This document shows positions 45,413 to 56,507 of a stretch of DNA of 64,000 bases, one piece after another. Location: contig NZ_CP133264.1 in assembly GCF_030915445.1 (NCBI RefSeq), positions 3,443,208-3,507,207 of the forward strand. Reading direction: 5' to 3'. The notes beneath the pieces are model-generated. The model saw only the letters and a list, made by a program, of their open reading frames with translations. It made no database searches and had not been told where the DNA came from. Source of the DNA: Clostridium sp. OS1-26. GTDB taxonomy: Bacteria; Bacillota; Clostridia; Clostridiales; Clostridiaceae. The translations under genes were made by a program, and so were the position numbers. Within the stretch, counting starts at the first letter, position 1, and each line of letters begins with the position of its first letter.

Positions 45413-46666
45413 ATGAATATTAAAGACATTTTTAAAATTTATAAAGGATTACCTTTTAGTATATATGTACTTTTTGTAGTTAAAATTATAAATTCATTAG
45501 GTGCTTTTGTAGCACCTTTTCTTACTATGTTTCTTTCGGACAAGATAGGATTAAGCAAAGATGTAATTGGAATATTCATAATGACAAATGCAATTTGCAC
45601 AGTTCCTGGTTCACTTATTGGCGGTAAAATTTCAGATACTTTTGGAAGAAGAAATGTATTAGTCACTTTTCAGGGATTAGCTGCATTATGTTATATACCT
45701 TGTGCATTTCTTGAAAAATCTATTATTGTACCATATTTATTAATTATCTCATCCTTTTTTAATTCCATAGCACAACCTTCTTATGGAGCTATGATTGCAG
45801 ATTTAACAAATACTAAAAACAGAAGCAGTGCATACTCTCTTCTATATCTTGGGAATAACTTAGGATTTTCTATAGGTCCTATGATAGCAGGTTTTTTATT
45901 CAGCCATTATCTTAAGATGCTCTTTATTGGGAATAGTATAGCGGTTTTTACATCAATAATCATAGTATATACCTTTGTAAAAGAGACAAAACCTGATAGG
46001 GAAGCAGAAAAGCAAATCATAAATGAAAACGAAAAGGTAGAGGAAAGTAATCTTATAAGGGCATTGTTTAAAAGACCACTACTTTTATCTTTTGCTGCGT
46101 TATCTATGATATATAGTTTTGTTTATGCTCAATATCCCTTCTGCATACCACTTCAGGTAGAAGAAATATTTAAGAGCAATAGTTCAGTTTTATATGGAAA
46201 GATTATGGCTACAAATGGACTAACTGTAATACTTTTTACCACAGTTATAACTAGGTTAACTAGAAAATTTTCAGCAATACAGAATGTAGCTGGAGCAGGA
46301 ATATTTTATGGTTTGGGCTTTGGAATGATGTATTTTATTGAGAGTTACCCTATGTTTATATTGTCAACAGTAATATGGACCTTAGGTGAAATAATTCATA
46401 CTACCAATTCTGGAGTATATATTGCAAATCATACACCTATGTCGCATAGAGGAAGATTTAATGCAGTTATACCTCTTATAACTGGTGCAGGCTTTGCAGT
46501 CGGACCAGCTATTATGGGAATGTATATAAAAAATAGAAGAGTCATAGATGCATGGCCTGTAGCATTTACTTTAGCTATTTCAGCATCCGTGTTATTCTAT
46601 GTGCTTTATATAGTTGAAAATAGAAAAAAAGAATATCAGAAATTGCATAAATACAGTAGAGAATAA
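45413..46666 (+). CDS. Major facilitator superfamily transporter
   Basis: The 417-residue protein has twelve predicted helices in two halves. The loop 2-3 MFS signature is visible as GGKISDTFGRRNVLV, and a second copy motif follows in the C-terminal half. MFS drug-efflux type is likely (ADLTNTKNRSSAYSLLYLGN is typical of DHA1-like exporters), but the substrate cannot be told. ATG 45413 follows TTGGGGGAAT. No regulator or biosynthetic gene adjoins it. Confidence 0.87.
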   Translation: MNIKDIFKIYKGLPFSIYVLFVVKIINSLGAFVAPFLTMFLSDKIGLSKDVIGIFIMTNAICTVPGSLIGGKISDTFGRRNVLVTFQGLAALCYIPCAFLEKSIIVPYLLIISSFFNSIAQPSYGAMIADLTNTKNRSSAYSLLYLGNNLGFSIGPMIAGFLFSHYLKMLFIGNSIAVFTSIIIVYTFVKETKPDREAEKQIINENEKVEESNLIRALFKRPLLLSFAALSMIYSFVYAQYPFCIPLQVEEIFKSNSSVLYGKIMATNGLTVILFTTVITRLTRKFSAIQNVAGAGIFYGLGFGMMYFIESYPMFILSTVIWTLGEIIHTTNSGVYIANHTPMSHRGRFNAVIPLITGAGFAVGPAIMGMYIKNRRVIDAWPVAFTLAISASVLFYVLYIVENRKKEYQKLHKYSRE

Positions 46667-47012
46667 ATAGTACAATTTTTAAATATCCAACCAGAATGTT
46701 TGACTTATCAGCGGCATTCAGAGGTACACCTATGAATACCTATGATTAAATCAATTATCAAAGTTAGATATTTATAATTCATAATCTGAAAGAAAAATGT
46801 TAATATGAACATAAAAGATAAAATTAAAAAATACCATGACAGAAAAGTTTAATTATTCATCTAATAAATAATTGGAATCATGCTCATAACTAAATATTTT
46901 TAATATTACGGATAATTAATTTTGTGTTGACAGGTAAAATTTGTGATGCTAGAATGATAAAAATGAAAATTCAGAAAAACAAATAACAATTTAAAAAAAT
47001 AAAAAAAGTATA

Positions 47013-47041
47013 TTGACAAGTTGTTAAAAACATAGTAAATT
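47013..47041 (+). promoter_or_regulatory. Promoter of the leucine T-box/ilv-leu operon
   Basis: TTGACA (47013-47018), 17 bases, TAAATT (47036-47041), placing the start just before the T-box stem I. A second candidate, TTGACA (46927-46932) with TAGAAT (46950-46955), lies 86 bp upstream. The stretch 46667-46926 holds nothing else I can assign. Confidence 0.65.
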
Positions 47042-47047
47042 TATAAA

Positions 47048-47280
47048 CAATATATCAAAAGCGATGACAGGATTAAGTAAATATGTTTAATGCTTCAAAG
47101 AGAATGGGGAATGGTGGAAACCCTAAGTATACATATTGAAACTCCCCCTGTAGCTGCAGGCTGAACTAATAGTAAGCTGAGCCGGTGTAAGCCGTTATTT
47201 AAATGAAGTAAGAAATTTGGGTGGTAACGCGGCAGATCTTCGCCCCATGATAGGCATGGGCAAGGTCTGTCTTTTATATA
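47048..47280 (+). promoter_or_regulatory. T-box riboswitch 1 (leucine), slightly divergent T-box sequence
   Basis: Stem I shows GATGACAGG, AGTAAATATGT, AAAGAGAATGGGG, ATGGTGGAAACCC and ACATATTGAAA. The specifier triplet CTC (Leu) is at 47142-47144 and CCTGTAGCTGCAGG follows. The T-box itself reads TTGGGTGGTAACGCGG, where consensus has TACCGCGG, a single-base departure. UGGU pairs with an A discriminator, as in tRNA-Leu. The terminator stem (AGATCTTCGCCCCATG with CATGGGCAAGGTCT) ends in TCTTTTAT. Confidence 0.9.
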
Positions 47281-47394
47281 CTCAAATTTAAAAAAATTGC
47301 TGATTTAATTTAGAATATCATGTAATAAAAATATAAAATCTATGAATAAAATGCTGATTTAATAATATATTTAAATCTATACAAGTAAATATAA

Positions 47395-47618
47395 AAAAAG
47401 CAATGACAGGAATAAGTAGATATGTTAAGTATTTTAAAGAGAGTGGGGACTGGTGAAAACCCATAAGTACACATATTGAAACTCATCCTGTAGCTGCAGG
47501 CTGAACTAATAGTAAGCTGAGCCGGTATAAACCGTTAATCGAATGAAGTAAAAAATCTGGGTGGTACCGCGGACAGACTTTCGCCCCATTATATGGGAAG
47601 AGTCTGTCTTTTTATTTA
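47395..47618 (+). promoter_or_regulatory. T-box riboswitch 2 (leucine), consensus T-box
   Basis: This is a second complete T-box about 340 bp after the first, with the same stem I marks (ATGACAGG, AAAGAGAGTGGGG, CTGGTGAAAACCC, ACATATTGAAA). The specifier is CTC at 47482-47484, the T-box is consensus TGGGTGGTACCGCGG, and a terminator GACAGACT...AGTCTGTC runs into TTTTTATTT. Tandem leucine sensors in series should give steeper control of the ilv-leu operon. Confidence 0.93.
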
Positions 47619-47754
47619 CCCTATAATAAATTTATTCAGACAAACACATTGAAGTTTAATAGTTTTTCATCTGGCCAGTGGAAACTTTAAATATATTTTA
47701 TACACATGTTATGTAAAATAATTAAAGTTATGTAATTAAAAGGGGGCAAACACA

Positions 47755-49015
<1,261 letters not shown>

Positions 49016-49023
49016 AAATAGGA

Positions 49024-49058
49024 CATTAAGAGATGCTTAGTTATTGCATCTCTTAATG
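49024..49058 (+). other. 13-bp perfect hairpin between ilvC and leuA
   Basis: CATTAAGAGATGC (49024-49036) and GCATCTCTTAATG (49046-49058) with a 9-base loop. No T tract follows, so it is unlikely to terminate. An RNA-processing or stability element within the operon is possible. Confidence 0.55.
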
Positions 49059-49093
49059 CTAAAACAAAAATATGAGCAGGGGAAGTGGATTTA

Positions 49094-50656
49094 ATGACAA
49101 GAAAAATATATATTTTTGATACTACATTAAGAGATGGAGAACAAACTCCAGGAGTGAGTTTAAATATACATGAAAAATTAGAAATTGCAAGGCAGCTCCA
49201 AATACTTGGAGTAGATATAATTGAAGCAGGATTTCCATTTGCATCTAAAGGAGATTTTGAAGCTGTTAAAGCTATTGCAAAAAACATAAAAGGTTCTACT
49301 ATTACAGGACTTGCTAGGACCTCTAAACAAGATATAGATAATGCATGGGAGGCTCTAAAATATGCAGAGAACCCTAGAATCCACACATTTATTGCAACAT
49401 CAGATATTCATATGCAGCATAAGTTGAATATGAAACCGGAAGAAGTTTTGGAAAGAGCGCGTAGTATGGTAAAATATGCTAAAAGATTTTGTCCAAATGT
49501 TGAGTTTTCACCAGAAGATGGAACGAGGACCCGTCCGGAATTTTTATATAAGGTATTGGAAGCGGTAGTTGATGCTGGTGCAGATGTAGTAAATATACCT
49601 GACACCGTTGGATATACAACACCAGGAGAGTTTGGAGCATTTATTAGAGGAATTAGAGAGAATGTTCCTAATATCCATAAGGCCGTCATAAGTGTTCATT
49701 GTCATAACGATTTGGGATTAGCAGTTGCAAACTCACTTGCGGCTATCAAGAATGGAGCTCAGCAGGTAGAGTGTGCAGTAAATGGACTTGGTGAGAGGGC
49801 TGGCAATGCTGCTTTAGAAGAAATAGTAATGTCCATTAAAACCAGATCCAATTATTTTAAGTGCCATACAGGTATAGTGACTGAGCATTTAACAAAAACC
49901 AGTAATCTAGTAAGTCACTTAACAGGAGTGCAGATCCAAAATAACAAGGCTATTGTTGGTGCAAACGCCTTTGCTCATGAATCCGGTATTCATCAGCATG
50001 GAGTTCTAAATTGCAGAGAAACTTATGAAATAATGACTCCTGAGTCTGTTGGCTTAAAGAAAAACCTTATAGTACTTGGAAAGCATTCTGGAAGACATGC
50101 TTTTGAACAACGATTAAAGGAAATAGGCTATGATAACTTGGATTCCAATAAGGTTAATGAGGCATTCTTAAAGTTTAAGGATTTAGCGGACAAAAAGAAA
50201 TCTATTTCAGATGAGGATATAGAAGCACTAATAAAACAAGAGGTATTTCAGGTTCCTGAAAATTATAAACTTGAACATTTTCAAGTCTCAAGTGGAAACA
50301 ATATGGTTGCTACTTCTACTGTAAAAATACGTTATGATGGCAATTCAATTGATGAGGCTTCCTGTGGTGATGGTCCAGTGGATGCAACCTTCAAAGCAAT
50401 TGAAAAAGCTGTAGGAATAAATGTTAAGCTAAAAGATTATTTCCTAAAGGCAATAGGCAGTGGAAAAGATGCATTAGGAGAAGTTACTGTAAAAATTGAG
50501 AAAGACAATAAAATATTTTCAGCCAGTGGAGTAAGTACAGATGTAGTAGAGGCTAGTGCCAAAGCTTTTATAAATGCTATTAATAAAATGTACTACTACT
50601 TATTTCAAGAAGAGAATTCTGCTTCGCATATTGATAAAACAATCGTCGAAGCTTAA
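49094..50656 (+). CDS. leuA: 2-isopropylmalate synthase
   Basis: The 520-residue enzyme condenses 2-ketoisovalerate with acetyl-CoA, the first committed step of leucine synthesis. The HMGL-like TIM barrel shows [16 protein letters not shown], the [18 protein letters not shown] metal/substrate segment and [10 protein letters not shown]. The C-terminal LeuA dimer/feedback domain is complete ([19 protein letters not shown] and [20 protein letters not shown]), so leucine inhibition is expected. ATG 49094 lies eight bases after AGGGGAAG; GTG 49085 falls inside that site. The following 232 bp to leuC hold a long-range inverted repeat (50667-50680 with 50762-50776) of unclear role. Confidence 0.93.
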   Translation: MTRKIYIFDTTLRDGEQTPGVSLNIHEKLEIARQLQILGVDIIEAGFPFASKGDFEAVKAIAKNIKGSTITGLARTSKQDIDNAWEALKYAENPRIHTFIATSDIHMQHKLNMKPEEVLERARSMVKYAKRFCPNVEFSPEDGTRTRPEFLYKVLEAVVDAGADVVNIPDTVGYTTPGEFGAFIRGIRENVPNIHKAVISVHCHNDLGLAVANSLAAIKNGAQQVECAVNGLGERAGNAALEEIVMSIKTRSNYFKCHTGIVTEHLTKTSNLVSHLTGVQIQNNKAIVGANAFAHESGIHQHGVLNCRETYEIMTPESVGLKKNLIVLGKHSGRHAFEQRLKEIGYDNLDSNKVNEAFLKFKDLADKKKSISDEDIEALIKQEVFQVPENYKLEHFQVSSGNNMVATSTVKIRYDGNSIDEASCGDGPVDATFKAIEKAVGINVKLKDYFLKAIGSGKDALGEVTVKIEKDNKIFSASGVSTDVVEASAKAFINAINKMYYYLFQEENSASHIDKTIVEA

Positions 50657-50888
50657 TAATAGAATAGATTTTCAATCAAGTATTAAAAAGAAATGAAAAT
50701 AACGGATAACTACGACTGTGAATAGGTTAATAAATACAATTAAATATAATTTAAAATATTGCTTGATTTGAAAATCAAATGTGTAAAGTACTAGAAAAGA
50801 ACATTAAAGCTTTGTTTATTTAAATAAACTAAATAACTAATTTATATATTTAATTTCTAGACATATAAAAAGTATTGGAGGAATGAAT

Positions 50889-52157
50889 ATGGGGATGACA
50901 ATGACACAAAAGATTTTAGCTGCTCATGCAGGTTTAGAAAGTGTAAAGGATGGACAGCTAATTAAAGTAAAATTGGATTTAGTACTTGGAAATGACATAA
51001 CGACTCCTGTAGCCATTAAGGAATTTAATAAAATTGGAGTTAATGAGGTTTTCCATAAAGAAAAAATAGCTATTGTACCTGATCACTTTACTCCAAATAA
51101 AGATATAAAATCTGCAGAGCAGTGTAAATGTGTGAGGGAATTTGCTTACGATAAGGGAATCAAAAATTATTTTGAAATCGGACAAATGGGAATTGAACAT
51201 GCATTAATACCAGAAAAAGGCCTAGCTGTTTGCGGCGATGTAATAATTGGAGCAGATTCACATACCTGTACCTATGGAGCTCTAGGAGCTTTTTCAACAG
51301 GTGTGGGAAGTACAGATATGGGAGCTGGTATGGCTACAGGGGAAGCTTGGTTTAAAGTTCCGGAAGCTATAAAATTTGTACTTAAAGGAAGTTTGTCGCC
51401 TTGGGTAAGTGGAAAGGACGTAATACTGAACATTATTGGTATGATTGGTGTAGATGGGGCACTTTATCAATCAATGGAATATACAGGAGATGGGGTTAAA
51501 AGCTTATCTATGGATGATCGTTTTGCTATGACAAACATGGCTATTGAGGCAGGAGCTAAAAATGGAATTTTTGAAGTAGATGAAAGAACTATAGAATATG
51601 TGAAAGAGCACTCTGATAGAAATTATGTGATTTATAGGGCAGACGATGATGCTGAATATACAAGAGTTATAGAAATAGACTTGTCTGCTATTCGCCCAAC
51701 AGTGGCTTTTCCGCATCTTCCTGAGAATACTAGAACTATCGATGAGGTGGGAGAGGTAACTATAGATCAAGTTGTCATAGGTTCTTGTACTAACGGGAGA
51801 ATAGAGGATTTAAGAGCAGCTGCAAAAGTTTTAAGAGATAAAAAAGTAAATCAAAAGGTAAGAACTATTGTATTTCCAGCTACTCAAAAAATTTATCTTC
51901 AAGCCTTAAGAGAAGGTCTAATTGAAACATTCATAGAAGCAGGTGCAGTGGTAAGCACGCCAACTTGTGGACCTTGTCTTGGAGGACATATGGGAATACT
52001 AGCAAAAGGAGAAAGATGCATAGCAACTACAAATAGAAATTTTGTAGGAAGAATGGGACATCCAGAAAGCGAAGTTTACTTAGCAAGTCCTGCAGTAGCA
52101 GCGGCATCAGCAATTACAGGTAAAATTTCATCACCAGAGGAGGTAGCAAAATGGTAA
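50889..52157 (+). CDS. leuC: 3-isopropylmalate dehydratase large subunit
   Basis: The 422-residue aconitase-family subunit isomerises 2- to 3-isopropylmalate with LeuD. The [4Fe-4S] cysteines lie in [13 protein letters not shown] and in [25 protein letters not shown] is the substrate loop. [15 protein letters not shown] is the standard start of this bacterial/archaeal LeuC type. ATG 50889 lies seven bases after GGAGG; ATG 50883 is too close. It overlaps leuD by seven bases, indicating translational coupling. Confidence 0.96.
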   Translation: MGMTMTQKILAAHAGLESVKDGQLIKVKLDLVLGNDITTPVAIKEFNKIGVNEVFHKEKIAIVPDHFTPNKDIKSAEQCKCVREFAYDKGIKNYFEIGQMGIEHALIPEKGLAVCGDVIIGADSHTCTYGALGAFSTGVGSTDMGAGMATGEAWFKVPEAIKFVLKGSLSPWVSGKDVILNIIGMIGVDGALYQSMEYTGDGVKSLSMDDRFAMTNMAIEAGAKNGIFEVDERTIEYVKEHSDRNYVIYRADDDAEYTRVIEIDLSAIRPTVAFPHLPENTRTIDEVGEVTIDQVVIGSCTNGRIEDLRAAAKVLRDKKVNQKVRTIVFPATQKIYLQALREGLIETFIEAGAVVSTPTCGPCLGGHMGILAKGERCIATTNRNFVGRMGHPESEVYLASPAVAAASAITGKISSPEEVAKW

Positions 52158-52642
52158 AGGGAAAAGTAATAAAATATGGTGATAATGTAGACACAGATGT
52201 TATTATTCCAGCTAGATATTTAAACACCAGTGATGCTTTAGAGTTAGCATCTCACTGTATGGAAGATTTGGATAAGGGTTTTTCAACTAAAGCAAAATGT
52301 TCAAACATTATAATAGGTGGAAAAAACTTTGGATGTGGTTCTTCAAGAGAACATGCTCCTATTGCTATAAAGGCTGCTGGAATTAAATGTGTTATAGCTG
52401 AGACTTTTGCAAGAATATTTTATAGGAATTCAATAAACATAGGACTACCTATAGTTGAATGTGCTGAAGCGGCCAAAGATATTGAAGAAGGCGATGAAGT
52501 AAATATAGACTTTAAAACTGGAATTATTACCAATGTTACTAAAAATAAAGCCTATAAGGCAGCAGCTTTCCCAGAGTTTATGGAGAAGATTATAAAGTCA
52601 GAGGGACTTATAAATTATATTAAAGTAGAAAGTAATAACTAA
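52151..52642 (+). CDS. leuD: 3-isopropylmalate dehydratase small subunit
   Basis: The 163-residue swivel subunit has [15 protein letters not shown] and the [20 protein letters not shown] substrate loop. ATG 52151 overlaps the leuC stop (ATGGTAA) with AGGAGGTAGC upstream, giving a 1:1 coupled pair. Length and start are normal for the short LeuD form paired with a 420-residue LeuC. leuB starts 22 bp after its stop. Confidence 0.97.
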   Translation: MVKGKVIKYGDNVDTDVIIPARYLNTSDALELASHCMEDLDKGFSTKAKCSNIIIGGKNFGCGSSREHAPIAIKAAGIKCVIAETFARIFYRNSINIGLPIVECAEAAKDIEEGDEVNIDFKTGIITNVTKNKAYKAAAFPEFMEKIIKSEGLINYIKVESNN

Positions 52643-52663
52643 CTAGATAGAGGTGAATGTGAT

Positions 52664-53749
52664 ATGAAAATAACGATTATACCAGGAGATGGAATAGGAA
52701 AAGAGGTAATAAATCAAGCTGTTAAAGTATTAAAGAAGATTGAAAGTAAATATAAATGTAATTTTGAGTTTAATGAAGCATTACTTGGTGGTGCCGCTAT
52801 AGATGCAACAGGAAATCCAATACCGGAAGAAACTATACATAAGTGTAAGAATAGTGAGGCAGTTCTTTTAGGAGCAGTAGGTGGACCTAAGTGGGATGAT
52901 TATCCTGGAAACTTAAGACCAGAAAAAGGACTGTTATCATTAAGAAAAGAGCTAGGAGTGTTTGCGAACTTAAGACCAGCTATTTTATTTCCACAATTGA
53001 AATCAGCATCTACTTTAAAGGACGAAGTTCTAGGTGATGGATTGGATATTATGATAGTTAGAGAGCTAATTGGTGGAGCTTATTTTGGGGAAAAGAAGAG
53101 AATAGATATTGATGGTGGACAAAGAGCTTATGACACAATTGACTATTGTACTAGAGATATAGAGAGAATTGCAAAAAAAGCCTTTGAGGTTGCCAGAAAA
53201 AGAGATAAAAAACTTACTTTAATAGATAAGGCGAATGTGTTAGAAACCTCAAGACTTTGGAGAGAAGTAGTGACAAAGATAAGTGAAGATTATAAGGATA
53301 TAGAATTAAATTACATGTATGTTGATAACGCTGCTATGCAGCTGATTAAAAACCCTAAGCAATTTGATGTAATACTTACAGAAAATATGTTTGGAGATAT
53401 TTTAAGTGATGAGGCTTCTATGCTAACTGGATCACTAGGGATGCTTCCTTCAGCTAGTGTAGGAGAAGGCAGTATAGGTCTTTATGAGCCAATTCATGGA
53501 TCTGCACCAGATATTGCAGGACAGGATAAAGCAAATCCTATTGGAACAATAATGAGCACAGCTATGATGCTTCGATACAGTTTTAATATGGAAAGTGCAG
53601 CTAACGATGTAGAAGCTGCTGTATCAAGAATTATGGATAAAGGATACCGTACTGGCGATATTATGGAGCAGGGGATGAAAATAGTGGGAACAGAACAAAT
53701 GGGAGATCTTATTGCAGAGGAAGTATTAAAACTATATTGTGTAAGATAA
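52664..53749 (+). CDS. leuB: 3-isopropylmalate dehydrogenase
   Basis: The 361-residue enzyme oxidises and decarboxylates 3-isopropylmalate with NAD. Marks are [10 protein letters not shown], the [19 protein letters not shown] loop, [16 protein letters not shown], and the NAD signature [20 protein letters not shown], followed by [16 protein letters not shown] 52664 follows AGAGGTGAATGTG. It sits 12 bp upstream of ilvB. The dihydroxy-acid dehydratase gene ilvD, often placed here in clostridia, is absent from the cluster. Confidence 0.97.
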   Translation: MKITIIPGDGIGKEVINQAVKVLKKIESKYKCNFEFNEALLGGAAIDATGNPIPEETIHKCKNSEAVLLGAVGGPKWDDYPGNLRPEKGLLSLRKELGVFANLRPAILFPQLKSASTLKDEVLGDGLDIMIVRELIGGAYFGEKKRIDIDGGQRAYDTIDYCTRDIERIAKKAFEVARKRDKKLTLIDKANVLETSRLWREVVTKISEDYKDIELNYMYVDNAAMQLIKNPKQFDVILTENMFGDILSDEASMLTGSLGMLPSASVGEGSIGLYEPIHGSAPDIAGQDKANPIGTIMSTAMMLRYSFNMESAANDVEAAVSRIMDKGYRTGDIMEQGMKIVGTEQMGDLIAEEVLKLYCVR

Positions 53750-53761
53750 GGGGGAAGTAAC

Positions 53762-55375
53762 ATGAAAGTTGCTGAGGCAATTATACAGTGTTTGCATGAA
53801 GAAAACGTAGATACGGTATTCGGATATCCTGGAGCTACAGTTGTTCCCATATATGAAGCTTTAAGAAAGTCAGACATTAAACACATATTAGTTAGACAGG
53901 AACAAGCAGCCGGTCATAGTGCAAGTGGCTTTGCGAGAGCTAAAAAAACGGTAGGGGTTTGTATTGTTACATCAGGTCCTGGGGCGACAAATTTGATTAC
54001 GGCGATAGCTACTGCATATATGGATTCTATTCCTTTGGTAATCATAACAGGTCAGGTTAAATCAAATCTCATTGGTAAGGATGTTTTTCAAGAAGCTGAT
54101 ATTACAGGAGCAACGGAGTCTTTTACAAAACATAACTACTTAGTCAAATCTGCTGAAGATGTTCCTAGAATTATGAAAGAAGCCTTTTATATAGCTTCTA
54201 CAGGAAGGCAAGGACCAGTATTAATAGATATACCAGTTGATATTCAGTGTGAAGATATAGAATTTTTTTACCCAAAGGGAGTAAATATTCGAGGATATAA
54301 ACCTAAATTTGAAGGACATAAAGGACAGATAAAAAGAGCAGCAGAAAAGATTATGGAAAGCAAAAAGCCTCTTATATGTGTAGGAGGAGGTATTATTTCC
54401 AGTGGAGCAGAGAAGGAATTAAAGGAGTTTGCTCATAAGTCAAAAATACCAGTTGTTCATACATTGATGGGAAAAGGTAGTATTAATGAAGATAATCTAT
54501 ATTATGTAGGGTTAATAGGATCTCATGGGTTTTCCTATGCTAATAGATCTATATCAGAGGCGGACCTTCTAATACTTATAGGAACTAGGGCTGCAGATAG
54601 AGCTATTGCAGGTTCAGACTTTGCAAGAGATGCTTATGTTATTCATATTGATATTGACCCAGCGGAAATAGGAAAAATTTTAGGACCCAATATTCCAGTA
54701 GTAGGAGATTCTAAGCAGGTTTTAGAAGAATTGGTAAAGGAAGTTGATGAAGTTGACGCAAAAGAGTGGCTTGATCAAATTGCAGCATGGAAGAAGGAAG
54801 TAGAAGAGCCTATTAAGCTGAATTCGAAGGTAAGTCCTAAGTATGTACTGAACACATTGTCTCAAATGTTAGAAAAAAATGCAATTATTACTGCAGATGT
54901 TGGACAAAATCAGATCTGGAGTGCAAGAAATTTTCAAATAAAGAATTCAAGAAGTTTCTTTACTTCAGGAGGACTTGGTACTATGGGATATTCTCTGCCT
55001 GCTGCAGTGGGAGCTAAAATAGCAAATCCTAGTAAGACAGTTATTGCTGTTGTCGGAGATGGTGGTTTTCAAATGAGTATGGCTGAACTTGGTACAATAG
55101 TTGATAATAATGTAAACATAATAATACTCTTATTTAATAATTCAGTGCTAGGAATGGTTAGAGAAATTCAAAAAAATATCTATGGCGTTGGAAGGTATAG
55201 TGGTGTAAATTTTAAGTGTCAAACAGACTTTATTAAAATAGCAGAAGCTTATGGATTAAAAGGTAAAAGAATTATTAGAAATGGAGAATTCAAGGAAGCC
55301 TTTAGGGAAGCTGTAAATTCCAATAACACATTTATAATAGAATGTATTGTTGATTCTAGCGAAAGTACCTTTTAA
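53762..55375 (+). CDS. ilvB: Acetolactate synthase large (catalytic) subunit
   Basis: The 537-residue ThDP enzyme condenses pyruvate to acetolactate or acetohydroxybutyrate. The catalytic glutamate lies in FGYPGATVVPIYEAL...RQEQAAGHSASGFARA. The ThDP motif is GDGGFQMSMAELGTIVDNNV, and GGLGTMGYSLPAAVGA precedes it. ATG 53762 follows AAGGGGGAAG. The C-terminus ends at ECIVDSSESTF, somewhat shorter than many IlvB proteins. The regulatory subunit ilvN follows after 72 bp, supporting anabolic AHAS over catabolic AlsS. Confidence 0.95.
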   Translation: MKVAEAIIQCLHEENVDTVFGYPGATVVPIYEALRKSDIKHILVRQEQAAGHSASGFARAKKTVGVCIVTSGPGATNLITAIATAYMDSIPLVIITGQVKSNLIGKDVFQEADITGATESFTKHNYLVKSAEDVPRIMKEAFYIASTGRQGPVLIDIPVDIQCEDIEFFYPKGVNIRGYKPKFEGHKGQIKRAAEKIMESKKPLICVGGGIISSGAEKELKEFAHKSKIPVVHTLMGKGSINEDNLYYVGLIGSHGFSYANRSISEADLLILIGTRAADRAIAGSDFARDAYVIHIDIDPAEIGKILGPNIPVVGDSKQVLEELVKEVDEVDAKEWLDQIAAWKKEVEEPIKLNSKVSPKYVLNTLSQMLEKNAIITADVGQNQIWSARNFQIKNSRSFFTSGGLGTMGYSLPAAVGAKIANPSKTVIAVVGDGGFQMSMAELGTIVDNNVNIIILLFNNSVLGMVREIQKNIYGVGRYSGVNFKCQTDFIKIAEAYGLKGKRIIRNGEFKEAFREAVNSNNTFIIECIVDSSESTF

Positions 55376-55447
55376 GAGTATTAAACATTTTTAATTTGTT
55401 GTTTTTCAAATGCTGTATTTAAGATAATTTATTGAATAAAAGAGGGG

Positions 55448-55933
55448 GTGAAGGTTATTAATAAATATGTTTTATCTGTATTAGTGGAGAATCACTCAGG
55501 AGTATTAAGTAAAATATCCGGATTATTTAGTAGGAGAGGTTATAATATTCACAGTCTAACTGTAGGTGTTACAGAGGATCCTAATGTATCTCGAATGACT
55601 ATTGTAGTCGCTGGTTGTGAACATATGCTGGAACAAATAAGTAAACAATTAAACAAGCTTATAGATGTTATAAAAATAATAAGCTTAGATTCTGTAGGCG
55701 CTGTTTATAGGGAATTAGCACTTGTGAAGGTTGCTATGAATCAAGCTAACCAATCAATAATCACGGAAACTGTTAATATTTTTAGAGGCAATATTGTAGA
55801 TATAGATATTAAAAGTATGACTATTGAAATTACTGGTGATGAAGAAAAAATATCTGCGTTTATTGATATGATGAAACCCCATGGAATAAAAGAAATAGTT
55901 AGAACAGGCCTTACTGCATTAGAAAGAGGATAA
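55448..55933 (+). CDS. ilvN: Acetolactate synthase small (regulatory) subunit
   Basis: The 158-161 residue subunit has an N-terminal ACT domain (YVLSVLVENHSGVLSKISGL and SRRGYNIHSLTVG) and a C-terminal IlvN domain (MNQANQSIITETVNIFRGNI). It confers branched-chain amino-acid feedback on IlvB. The start is uncertain. GTG 55448 lies inside the AGGGGGTGA site, while ATT 55457, five bases after it, would give MNKYVLSVL, the usual beginning of IlvN. It is the last recognised gene of the operon. Confidence 0.93.
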   Translation: MKVINKYVLSVLVENHSGVLSKISGLFSRRGYNIHSLTVGVTEDPNVSRMTIVVAGCEHMLEQISKQLNKLIDVIKIISLDSVGAVYRELALVKVAMNQANQSIITETVNIFRGNIVDIDIKSMTIEITGDEEKISAFIDMMKPHGIKEIVRTGLTALERG

Positions 55934-56009
55934 GTGAAATTTGTTAACTAGTTTGATTGATAATATGCAGTGCAAAATTATGCAACATATAAGAATGACG
56001 GTAGTTTTG

Positions 56010-56049
56010 CAAAATAATGAATAAAAAATATTTTTAATTCATTATTTTG
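56010..56049. terminator. AT-rich hairpin after ilvN
   Basis: Perfect 13-bp stem CAAAATAATGAAT / ATTCATTATTTTG (56010-56022, 56037-56049). The following bases are TGAAAATT, so termination is uncertain, though no other candidate lies after ilvN. Confidence 0.5.
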
Positions 56050-56113
56050 TGAAAATTAATATAAGAGTTGATATTAAGGGAATTTGCATAAAAAACGTGC
56101 ATAATTTTATTGA

Positions 56114-56141
56114 TTGACATAAATAATAAAGTTGTTATAAT
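56114..56141 (+). promoter_or_regulatory. Promoter of the aromatic amino-acid operon leader
   Basis: Consensus TTGACA (56114-56119), 16 bases, consensus TATAAT (56136-56141), about 95 bp upstream of the leader ORF ATG at 56236. Confidence 0.75.
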
Positions 56142-56235
56142 AGGTTTAAATGAAAAATTAGTTTGCATATTCAAATATTGGTTATGAATTTTTATTATAT
56201 ATTATTGATTAAATATTGATTTGGAGGATAACATT

Positions 56236-56440
56236 ATGGAAAATATCATTAGAAAGGGAATAAGCCAAAAATTTTATTTTTACTTTTTTAGCTGGAGCTT
56301 TTATTATTTTAGCGCTGGCTATTTTTGGTTCAAAAAAATATATATTCCTATTTCTAATGAGTTTAATAAATACAGGTATATTTCTAATAGCGCACTGCGA
56401 TGTACTTAATTTAGATATATTTGATTTAGTTTATAGATAA
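56236..56440 (+). pseudogene. Leader ORF before aroF: small two-helix membrane protein (frameshifted) or aromatic-rich leader peptide
   Basis: ATG 56236 follows TTGGAGGATAACATT. As read, the frame gives a 57-residue peptide with a segment (about 13-32) in which 15 of 20 residues are Phe, Tyr or Trp, ending at TAA 56407-56409. If one A of the A5 run at 56267-56271 is removed, the frame becomes SQNFIFTFLAGAFIILALAI and continues (GSKKYIFLFLMSLINTGIFL) to TAA 56438-56440. That is a plausible 67-residue membrane protein with more clostridial third-base usage. A terminator starts at the second stop. I favour the frameshifted membrane protein, but an attenuation leader peptide for an aromatic operon cannot be excluded. 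Confidence 0.5.
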
Positions 56441-56466
56441 GGCTCATTATGAGCCTTATTTTTTTA
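56437..56466 (+). terminator. Strong terminator between the leader ORF and aroF
   Basis: Perfect 10-bp stem ATAAGGCTCA / TGAGCCTTAT with a 3-base loop, then six or more T. It lies 40 bp before aroF, so operon transcription must read through it or start after it. Confidence 0.85.
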
Positions 56467-56507
56467 TACTTTTTTACAAATAAAAAAATTTTTAGGGGGC
56501 ATTTATC

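Noticed and set aside
50667..50776. Inverted repeat between leuA and leuC as a terminator
   Set aside because: The arms are about 80 bases apart with no T tract, and leuC is in the same operon.
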